A stretch of DNA of 28,687 nt, taken from positions 1 to 28,687 of the forward strand of contig JAJIRX010000058.1 of NCBI GenBank assembly GCA_023853785.1, written 5' to 3'. Positions 10,674 through 20,500 of this stretch are shown one piece after another. The position numbers were made by a program, and so were the translations under genes. Positions within the stretch are counted from its first letter, which is position 1, and each line of letters starts with the position of its first letter. The stretch is from Psilocybe azurescens (Eukaryota > Basidiomycota > Agaricomycetes > Agaricales > Agrocybaceae). The notes beneath the pieces are model-generated. The model searched no databases and was not told where the DNA came from. It saw only the letters and a program-made list of their open reading frames with translations.

Positions 10674-13238
10674 TCAAGCCACATTTTTGCTCCTGTACAA
10701 TAAGACATATGCGCTCGAATCCTCGCCTCCGCCATCAAGTGTGGCGAGCTTCTCCTACGGGAATAACGACACCTTGTCGTCGTCGAATTTGTACCAGTCT
10801 TCGTCGTCCTCGAGGGCATCGAGTTCAGCAGTGAGATCCGCCGCCGACATCGACGCCTCTGCGGGAGCCGCCGGCGGAGCTTCGGCGTCAGTGTCATCAG
10901 CGGAAGGAGCAGCGGCGGCGGGAGCGGGAGCCTTCTTTTTCTTCGTGTATGCGTTGAAAACGCTCTTCTTGACGAAACCCATGTAATGTCCTGCATCAGC
11001 AGCAGCTCCTTTATGCGTAACGATAGCTGTTGGAAGCAAAGAAGTTAGAGATGCCTTGAAAGAAGAGATGCCGACGTGGTGTGGGATTTTTAAACTGTAA
11101 ACTTACCAACGAGCTCGTAGAGACCAGTTGTGCTGGCCCCGATATCCTTCTTAATATCTTCATTGATCAGCTGAGCAAGTTGCTCCGCTTCCTTCTTCCT
11201 GTAGACAGATTCATCTTCCAATTCCCCGTCGTGTACAGCTTCCTTTCCCTTCCCTTCTTCAGAAGTCGCAGCTCCCTCAGCAGTAGTAGCAGAAACATCA
11301 GCCATCTCTACATCACCCGAAGACGCAGCGACGGCGGGGGCAGGAGCAGAGGAAGAGGGTCCAGCAGCAGCAACATTCTGTTTCGTCCTCTTCCTGACCT
11401 TGCGTCGCTCCCGGCGGTCCTTCTCGATATCCTTCATCTTCCGGCTAGCAGGTAGCAGCTTCTCTTGAAGGTCCTTGGTCACAATATCAAGAGCGTCGAA
11501 CTCCTGTGGGAATTTGACTTGACGCTACGGATAGATGGAAATTGATATAGAGAGGTCGATAAATCTGCAAATAACGAGGAAATAGACTTACCATGATTTT
11601 TGCCTTCTTCGAGATATCTGCTCTCCAGGCAAATCGAACCATGTGGACTGTCAAGTACGTTGGGAGTCTCGAAAGTCGGGACTTTTGTTCGTAGATCGCC
11701 TGTCTTCCTAGAGAGGAAGAATTTTTCTCGAGTTCGGTGTCTAGAGACTGAAGATCACACCATTAATATTACACGAAGCTTGAAAAGTAATTCCGAGGAT
11801 ATCAACTAACCGACATGATGCCAGAAAGCATAAAGTTGGTCTTTACGGAGATATTGCATTCAATTTTGAGGACTTTCTCGTTGGAAACAGTAGGTGCTTC
11901 ATCTTGTGCGCCTTCCTCTTTGCATTTCAACCTAGATGATTGTTAGTAATCGAAAGGGGGGCGAGAAGGCGAAAAAACTTACTCCCTACGCATTTCACCC
12001 ATGAAGTACTGCTGGACGAATCTTGATTGTCCAAGAGCTGCTTCAGCACCTGTTGCGGTAGTTTTGCCGTTTTCATCGAGCCCAGGCACGTTTCGTAGGC
12101 TGTTAACAATCGCTCCATAACATTCCTCAGCGTCTGTAGAAATATTAATATTGATTAGCTGACAAATCGGCTTTTACACATACCTTGTTGTGCATATGCC
12201 TGCCTTCCCATCATCAGATCTCCGGCCCGTTTTTCACTCCGATCCATTTCGGCAAATTGAGGGTTTACCTGAAGTTTGAGCAATCTAGGTCAAAATTATT
12301 CCTTTGGAGCTGATAAGATACAACGGACCTGTCGTAGAACTTGCAAGAATCGGACAGGAGTGACGCTATCAGTTGTCTGGGACATGCTGTGATATAAGTC
12401 GCGCAGGGCTGCTGGAAGTGGTGTCGAGGATTGCAGCGATGGACTGTATGTAGGTGAATGATACTACAATCAATAGCTTGCCGGGCATCGTCGGTGAAGA
12501 GCTTACGCGTCAAGTGCCACTTGGAGCTCGGGGACGGCACGAAGTGCCTGTACAGTAGCGTTCATGTAGCATGTATTACCGAGACTGAGTGAACATACAG
12601 TGTCAGTCGAAAATCACGGAGAACGAAGTGGACAAATTCGCGGTGCCATGCAAAAACACTGACTTGGTCAATCCGACAGGTTTGGCAAGCTGGTCGAGAC
12701 AAATGAGTATGATTAAGAAAAACAGATCATTATTAAACTCACAGCTTCTGCCAGTTCAGAATCGTCCATATCTGTAGAGCCATTGAGTTACTAATTTTGT
12801 CCATGATACTGATCAGCGCATACCCTCTAAGAAAACCACTGGTTTTGGAGGAGCTTTGGGTAGTTCTCCAGCGGCTCCAATGACCATAAAAGTTTGTCCC
12901 TGGACGTGTTCGTTGTCTATAAAATCGTTGAAGGTTGGATCTAGGGGTAAAGCGTACCTCTTTCGGGCCGATTTTCTTCCAAGATGAGTCGTCCTGTAGA
13001 AGAAAAGAGTACGATCACTATCAGCAAGAGAAGTTCCCGATAAAGCGAAAGATTTGCCCCGAAAGAGAGCAGAAATCACCTTCAAAACACCACCTTTGAC
13101 CATGACTTTCATCCGGTCTGGTGGAATCCCTGTGACGCTATAAATTGTGTCTTTGAACACTGCTGGTGGGAGATCGGGGTCGAGCTTGATGTCGTAGGTC
13201 TTGCCTGCATGCTTGATATGTATATCTATAGGCGCCAT
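10674..13238 (-). CDS. UBP6: Ubiquitin carboxyl-terminal hydrolase UBP6/USP14 (in-frame TAG near the end)
   Basis: Cysteine deubiquitinase that docks on the proteasome regulatory particle and recycles ubiquitin from substrates. The start at 13238 opens a ubiquitin-like domain (MAPIDIHIKHAGKTYDIKLD). The USP Cys box follows (VGLTNLGNTCYMNATVQ, catalytic Cys), then the QQDAEECYGAIV motif, LPTYLTVHMVRFAWR, and the His box AGHYMGFVKK. The last part (DDDKVSLFP, then GGGEDSSAYVLLY) matches the usual USP14 end. There are about 13 exons. Between the Cys and His boxes lies a long charged and Ala/Ser-rich insertion (about 11200-11450), and another Ala/Pro-rich insertion lies after the His box. A TAG at 10755-10757 interrupts the frame 27 codons before the conserved stop at 10674. 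The splice join near 12463 is also one base out of phase. Divergent from the BAP31-like gene with a 392-bp shared promoter. Confidence 0.92.
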
Positions 13239-13630
13239 CGTGGTCTGATTCAGTTCTGTGGTGGATAAGTGGCGGTGGTCCTGGCGAAAGGAGAGCAATA
13301 CAAAGAGACGCGCCTTGGATTTTTGGATTGCACACAACTGATTACGAGTACAGGACGCGTCACCGTCACGGGGTAATTTGGGCCGGTTCGATTTGAGTGC
13401 CTGAGCACTTACAAAATGCTTGGTTCGGTTGGAGCTATGACGTCATTACTGTTACCCCTGCGGACTGCGTCACGGTTCGGCTGTCTCGCGTGTTAACGTT
13501 GCAGGTGTCGCCGTGTTGCTCCTTAAAATCCAACCTTTCTTCATCAACTTCCACGTACCTACAACGCGCAGCATCTCGTTTTCCTACAAATACATCCCTT
13601 TACTTGAGATATACCCTACTCGAGCTCAAT
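13239..13630. promoter_or_regulatory. Shared divergent promoter of UBP6 and the BAP31-like gene
   Basis: The two ATGs (13238 minus, 13631 plus) are 392 bp apart and point away from each other, so both 5' UTRs and promoters must lie here. The middle contains two CG-rich segments with TGACGTCA-like and GTCACG motifs (13359-13375, 13436-13445, 13467-13478). I see no convincing TATA box, as is usual for housekeeping genes. Confidence 0.5.
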
Positions 13631-14636
13631 ATGACTATCTAGTGCGTAGTTCGCAGCAAATTTGAGTCTTTTTACTGATAGTTGTGCTCCAATCTCACAG
13701 CTACTCATTAACATTCCTGTTGTTGGCGGCCGAGGTACGTAGAATAGATTTCTTAACTGACTGAAAAGGTGCTTACGCATCTATGATAGATGGTGACATT
13801 CTGCATCCTCGTTGCACCCTTACCGTACCCCATCAAGAAACGTGTTTTTCATTCCTCTCGGAATCCAAAATCGTCGCCAAAGTTGCATATGGATTAAAGA
13901 TTTCTTTCATGTATACCCAATTCTCAATTCTCTTCATATAGAATTTATGCACTTACTCTTGCCTTAGTTTCGTCGCGATCCTGTTCGCTGACGCCCTCCA
14001 ACGCATGTTCCGCGTAACCGCCGAATCAGACATGGCGAAGACCAACAAGCAAGGAATGATCCAGGACATCAGGACAGACACTGGGATCGCAGCCAGGAAA
14101 TTCTAGTGCGTTCTATCATGTTACCCACCCTGATTACTGGGTCATGTTCTGACGTAATTGACACACGACAGCGCTCAACGCAATGTCTACCTGACCGGAT
14201 TCTGCCTCTTCCTGTCGCTCGTCCTGACGCGCACCTTCTATATCATCCTCGATCTCATTCACACTCAAGAGGAGTACGCTAAGCTGAAGGTGCATCTTTG
14301 TTCTCATATTGCCCCTATAAATAGAAGCTGAACTGGCCCTCAAACAGACTTCGTCCTCATCCTCATCCTCAGGCTCTCAATCAGAACAAGCGAAAGAAAT
14401 TGCATCCCTGAAGAAGCAACTTGAAGAGGCAAAGCAGAAGACTCGCGATTACGGTACGTTATTCTACTAGCTCTCCATACAGTCGCCTCTTATTTATCGG
14501 TCGCATTTATAGATATCCTCAAAAGCAGGCTGCTCAAAATAACGCCGAATACGACCGATTGGCTACCGAGCTGAACGACCTTTCAGGCAAAAGTCCAATA
14601 AACGCGTCGATTAGTGGTCAACTGGAAAGACACTGA
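13631..14636 (+). CDS. BAP31/Yet-family ER transmembrane protein
   Basis: ER membrane protein related to mammalian BAP31 and yeast Yet1/Yet3, which act in sorting and quality control of membrane proteins. The first coding exon is only 11 nt (13631-13641). The joined product starts MTIYYSLTFLLLAAEMVTFC and then shows three hydrophobic segments: about residues 5-23; around KISFIFVAILFADALQRM; and RNVYLTGFCLFLSLVLTRTF, with the family's typical AQRNVYLTGF motif. A C-terminal coiled coil follows (EIASLKKQLEEAKQKTRDYD, then QNNAEYDRLATELNDL). There are seven exons. The frame slips by one base near 13849-13853, where VFHFLSESKIVAKVAYGL needs one more T, and at the four-A run 14521-14524, where ILKKQAAQ needs a fifth A. 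I see no dilysine ER-retrieval signal at the C-terminus (it ends QLERH). Confidence 0.88.
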
Positions 14637-15081
14637 TGAATTGGAGATCTTGAACCCTCGTTTTTCATAATTTCTATTATTTCTCTCCAAGGAACTACAT
14701 ATGTGGACTTTGTTGTTGTACTAATTTGATGAAGGCATCGTCTAATAACATATCTGTTTAACTTTGGCCATAAGTAGGCTTCAAGAGGTTCCATTGATGT
14801 GCCAAGTAAATGCTGGCTCAAGCTGTATGGAAGGTATAGCTTGCATGCCCTATTAGAAAAGTTTTAACTTTTCAAACTCAGTGACAAAGAAACCACGGGT
14901 TACTTATATGCCCTACTGCCCTACCCTTAAGTTGCAATTAAGTCGATTAGCTTCCTTTAGCGGCCCACAAGCCTTCTCTGATCATATAGATGTTGAGCTA
15001 CTTCTTTATAACATTCAAAGCTCAGCATCAATTTTGCCCTGTGCTGATTGGACTATCTGGCAGCCTGTTTAAAAGAGCTCG
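14637..15081. other. Intergenic region
   Basis: 3' flank of the BAP31-like gene and 5' flank of the F-box-like gene. Two short opposed frames (14618-14821 -, 14881-15072 +) lack motifs. No RNA gene or repeat is visible. Confidence 0.4.
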
Positions 15082-16643
15082 ATGGAATCCAACTATCCAA
15101 ACAAGCATCCTGCCATCTTCAAGTTAAATGAAGATCTCTTATTCACAATTTTCTACGAGAATGCAAGTCTCAACAACCATGTAGGAACCATGAATACAGA
15201 TCGGACGTACAGCGAAAACTCGGCAAACGATGGATTTACTTCACGAGTTGTCAATACGCTTCGGTTTACCTCTCAAGTATGCCAAGTGTGGCGCAGGCTC
15301 GTTATTAACTCTCCATCGTTGTGGGGAAAGGCCGTCGATTTGGATCTTCTTGCCGTTGGCAAGCCCGAGTGGGGAAGGAAGTCGTGAGAAGGACGGGAAA
15401 GGCCCTTCTTGACGTCCGGGGTACAATTCGCTACGGCACTGTTAGAGGAGCCAGGAACACAGGGCCGCTGCTAGAATTGATTCTGCAACAGCACTGGGCA
15501 AGGGTGCGGACATTCTATATCAACATTTACGGAGTCGACAACATCGATCCCAACGCATGGCGGGCAATATACCAACCAGCAAAGTATCTGGAGTTATTCC
15601 ACCTCAGTACAGAATACAGAGCTGGATCGACGATCACAGACGGGCTACTCTTTGCTGGGGACGCACCAGTTTTACAGAATTTCAGAGCATCGCGCGATTT
15701 ATTCAGCCCGGACTGCTCGTGGTTGCGCCAGCTCCGATATCTCACATTTGATATGGCTGAACTTGAGGGCCAGTTCTGGTTTTCCCTCCTTCAATTTCTT
15801 GTCATTCTTCCAGAGCTATCACTCCTAGAAGGTCTCTCGATGGACGGCGGCGACATGTCTCTGTGGCCCTCTGAGCTTCAACCCGGAAGTGATGCATTAA
15901 CCGATTTTACTCTCCCAAGACTCCGGTTTATTTCTTTTCATGGGGGCGTGAACGCGTGCACAGCCCTGTTAAGGTATCTGACACCTGGTGTTGGCAGCTC
16001 TCTAAAGCTCTCATTAACAAGCCAAGAAACCGACAACATTAATGAGCTCCTGGAGCCACTTCAACGTTATTCTAACAATTTCTTCAAAAATCATAACGCC
16101 ACATCGCTGTACGTTAGCTACGCCGATGATGGCGTAGATATTCGCCATAGCCGTGACAGTTTCATCTTTCCTCCTTGGAACGCTACATACTATCGTGGCT
16201 TTGAGGACTTCGAAATTGGGATCGAAACAACAAGTTCTACGTCTGTCGATGTCATGTATACCGTCCTTCGTTCCATGCTTTCCTCTTCGCTGCATAGTAT
16301 CAAATATCTTCATCTTACCGACAGGAGCTGGGAAGGATGTCCCTTGGACCCTACTCACCCCTACTTCATCGACTTTCTCTTCAAGTTCTCGGGAGTCGAA
16401 ACTCTTTATACCAATCAGGACACTCTGAGTGCTCTTTCTGAAATTAACAGTTCTGATTCCGGACAGATTTTTCCCAAGCTCCGGGAGCTTACTGTTTGGG
16501 TGGAGGACCCTATGGACAGTTATTCTGTCAACGTCTTCTTTGAAAGGAGAGCTAAAGAGGGTGCGCCACTAGAGTCAGCACAGATAGAGTATGAAGATAC
16601 CGGGGATGGCAACGAAAGTAATGAACTACTGGATAACGATTGA
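15082..16643 (+). CDS. F-box-like protein with LRR-type C-terminus (single exon, one frame break)
   Basis: Probable substrate adaptor of an SCF ubiquitin ligase, from the large F-box-like family of mushroom genomes. The N-terminal part has the F-box pattern: AIFKLNEDLLFTIFYENA, then LRFTSQVCQVWRRLVINSPS and LWGKAVDLDLL. The long C-terminal part consists of hydrophobic/charged units typical of these proteins (LLELILQQHWARVRTFYI, LRQLRYLTFDM, LPRLRFISFHGG, FPKLRELTVWVEDP). The gene is unspliced, at about 520 codons. The frame breaks at 15371-15376: PEWG is followed by a stop at 15385-15387, but adding one base to the GGGGAA run gives PEWGKEVVRRTGKALLDVRG, joining the two frames without loss. 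Functional class by family only; the substrate is unknown. Confidence 0.8.
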
Positions 16644-17552
16644 TGGTGTTGGACAAAGAGTTCCTTTTTCTTGTCTTTTTTTTTTTTTGCCGCTCTTGTG
16701 TTCAAACAAAGTTCTTAAGATTTCTATATTTCGACACCTTGTAGCTTTATTTGTCTCATTTGGCAACCAAAGTACTTAACATACAGGAATTTGTTGGCTA
16801 AGGTAAGCCGCCTTTGAGGGAAATTTCAAGTGCGGGCGCCTATTAAAGACATGATGCTACCACATTGTGATATCATTGTTCGATTGGCTTCACGTTCAAG
16901 AATTAGTTCCCTCATCTTGGTCTAGTTATTCTTACGATCCATGAAGAAGCTGTTATACCGCCAGCAATCCGCTGCTGTAGTAAGGTATCTCATGGGTGAC
17001 ACATGATTCACATGCGCCTATCTAAGAGTCTGCGGAGCGTAGACTGGGCATTCATACAAGGATCTGTCATAGGTCTGCTGACCGCCTTTGATATACAACT
17101 TTGCCGCTCTCAACGTGTGAAGTCCCACCAGGTAGAATAGCTTCTTCCATCTGCTTGTTGCGCGACAATATTATAATAACAGAATCGAAAATAGTATTGA
17201 CCACACCAGTGAAATTTGCCAAGAAACGGCAAACTTAAGGCAAACTGCGCCTCGGCTTGATTTCGGCACACCCCACACTCATCTGGGGTACAACAGGGGT
17301 TCGGTACCTTCAGTTCAGCCAGGGTTGATTATGGTTGTAAAAGTCGGGCATTGAGGATTTTATAAGACAGAAATGGACCGACAGTCGTAGGTCGGAGAAC
17401 TCCACAGGCCTGCACAGTTGTCGATTACCATACCCCGAGTTGCCATTTTCCCAGGCCCTTTTAATTGACGGCAACGGCTCAGCACCATTCCTCCCATTTG
17501 CCTCCGTGCTTCCAATCCATATATCACTTGGACGAGCCGTATCAAGGACGAC
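16644..17552. promoter_or_regulatory. Intergenic region and mannosidase promoter
   Basis: It begins with a 13-base T run (16676-16688) in the F-box gene's 3' flank. The remainder has only chance frames. The last 250 bases before 17553 are GC-richer and should include the mannosidase promoter. One stretch around 16909-16940 superficially resembles a tRNA 5' half but lacks the T-arm. Confidence 0.4.
16676..16688. repeat. Poly-T run of 13 bases
   Basis: Thirteen consecutive T residues occur 33 bases after the F-box gene stop, in its probable 3' UTR. Confidence 0.9.
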
Positions 17553-20500
17553 ATGGCCCGCAACCACGGCCAATCATCATATGCAGAACTCAACCACGGC
17601 GCGGGACCGAAATGGATCAAGAATCTGACCAAGGATCGACTGGGGACATTCAACGGAGGTCACTATGCTGATGTAAACCTTGCTTCCGTTCTCTTCACAC
17701 ATCGCGTCGACAATTCAGAGCATATCAAGCTGAAAGTGTAAGTATAGTATCATGATGTAGAGAAATACAGAGCCAAGTTGAATATCTATCCAGATGGAGT
17801 GCACCGAACTTGACAAAACCGACTTTCGAAGAAGCTATGCAACAGAAGTTCAGAACGGCCAAGAAGGTAAGTCAGGGCGTCTTAGAATTAAGACCTCATG
17901 AGCTCATATATGCGCTTTAGGGGGACTCTTTTGGACCATCCTGTGAGCAGTGTTACTTCAAGCTTTAGTTATTATAGCTGACATTCTTGAAGGGTATGTT
18001 TCATTCTATATAACAACACCTGTAGCACTTGTCGATGTGCAGTGGTTAACATGAGTATTAGACGAATCACTGGTGGAAAGTCACTGTTACAATTCCAAGC
18101 TACTGGGAACAATATGAACGTGTTCAATGTACGTAACATCCCTCTAATTGTCTATCCACACTGAGGACGCGTCATCAGTCGAATTCGACCCAGGATGCGA
18201 AGCTATGATATTCACGACAGATGGTACCCCACTGCAAGGTAACGCAACCTCTTTCTATCATTCATGCCAATTCCCAACTCTTATTCGGCATAACAGGTAT
18301 CACTGGCGGATTTGGAGGTGATCGTAGAGTGGAATATATCATTCCCCTGGAAGCGCGAGAACAAGGCCAACACGAGTTTGTCATTGAATCCAGCTGCAAC
18401 GGCATGTTTGGCGTACCTTGGAATGGCGACACAATTCAACCTCCAGACATGAACCGCTATTTCTCACTTGCATCTGCCGATCTGGTCGTGCCGAACATGG
18501 AGGCCTGGGGTTTATTATGGGACTTCCAGACTCTTAGGGAGCTCGTGGACACTCTTCCTGGAAATACCCCGTTCGTCTTATGCACTATGATCTAATCACA
18601 AATTCGTGTTTAATTGGCATTTGCAGACTTCAGAATAAAGCTCTCGTTGTTGCGAATGAAATCATGAATGCGTTCAACAAAGGAGATCCATCTGCAATCG
18701 GAAAGGCGCGTAAACTCGCCGAAGAGGTGTTCGGAGAAGGCTGGGAGAAAAAGGGGGCCGAAATCTACAACGAAGGGCCGAAAGAAGTGAATGTGTGGGG
18801 TATCGGTGAGTTCAAATTCATCAATTTCGGGTTCCTGCTCTGACATCACTTATAGGACAGTGAGTGTGATTAGTTTCATTCAATGAGCCATAAAAACTGA
18901 ACCGCTGCAGTTGCCACATTGATACCGCATGGCTTTGGCCATACCGAGTCACTCAGCAAAAAGTAGCTCGCTCATGGGCAACTCAAGTCGATCTCATGGA
19001 GCGATACCCTGAGCATAGGTTTGCATGTAGCTCTGCTCAGCAATACAAATGGCTTGAAGAGGTGATCATGCTCTATTCAGCGACGCTCTAACACTGATGA
19101 GGCCTTCAGCTTTACCCTGCACTTTTTGACCGAGTAAGAGATAAAGTGTTAGACGGACGCTTCCAGCCAATTGGTGGCTCTTGGGTCGAGAACGATTCGA
19201 ATATGCCTTCTGGCGAGGCTCTTGTTCGCCAGTTCTTATTCGGCCAGCGGTACTTTGAGACCAGGTTTGGGAAGCGATGTGATACAGCCTGGCTACCCGA
19301 CTCCTTTGGTCTAACTGGTGCCCTCCCGCAGCTGATTCGTGGTGCAGGTAATATTATTACCTTAAATTTCTATTTGGAAAGATTGACTTATACTGGAATC
19401 AGGAATGAACTATTTCTTTACCCAAAAGCTTTCTTGGTATGATCACCTTAAAGTTCATGTTCAATCTATATTGAGACGCCTTATATTTAGGAATAACATG
19501 TCAGACCATTGATATTAAATGGACTAAATATCTACTGACAAGATTTTTCTAATAGTAATGTCTTCCCTCATTCGACATTCAACTGGGTTGGTATCGATGG
19601 AACTCAAGTTCTCTGCCACATGACCCCAGGTTTGACCTTTTCCCAAAACTAATAACCTTTCTCTTCTGATTCACTTGATGTGAAGTCGACACTTATACCG
19701 CTCAAGCCACAGTCGGAGACGTGAACAAGGGGATTACGAACCATAAGGTAAAATCCATTACAATTCGTGTCTATGCCAAGATTCAAGTCTATATTCAGAA
19801 TCTCGAATCATCCGACAAATCTTTACTGGTGTTTGGAAACGGCGATGGAGGAGGAGGACCTTTAGCCAAAATGTTGGAGAACGTATGTACCCCATCTCCC
19901 TCATCCTACACATGCAACTCAGCCACAACTAGCTGCGCCGAATGAGGGCGGTTACGAATACCCACCGCGAGCTGCCTCCAGTCAACATGGGTCACTCCGT
20001 CGATGAATTCTTCCAGCACATTGAGAAGGATACGAAGGAAGGCAAGACCTTGCCCAATTGGTATGTGAACTGTGCCTTGTATAGTTTACAATCGTTGAAT
20101 CGCGTATATAGGCACGGAGAATTATATCTTGAGGTTAGTTGGTATACCATTATACGACTTGATGTAAAACGCTGATGTTGGTGGTCTGTAGTTCCACCGT
20201 GGTACCTACACGTCGCATGGATCCATCAAGAAGGGCAATCGTCACTCTGAGATCCTCCTCCGGGATGTGGAAGTACATCTCTTAATTATACCCAGCCTGT
20301 CGTGTGCTTACCTTCGTTTTCTTTCCAGCAAATTGGAACTCTAGCGTCATTGTATAAGCATAGCAAGAAGAACTATGTTTACCCGAAAGATAAAGTCGAT
20401 GAATCCTGGGAGAAGGTCTTACTCAACCAATGTACGCTTCTAATGTGTGGATATATACCCTTTTATTAACGCGTTTCGTTTCAATTTCTTGTCTAGTCCA

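Noticed and set aside
10616..10996. 126-codon arginine-rich minus-strand frame
   Set aside because: It is the out-of-frame reading of the UBP6 Ala-rich segment; composition explains the Arg/Pro richness.
16905..16985. Possible tRNA (TCCCTCATC then TTGGTCTAG-like D-arm)
   Set aside because: No matching anticodon stem, no GTTCRA T-loop downstream and no acceptor complement.
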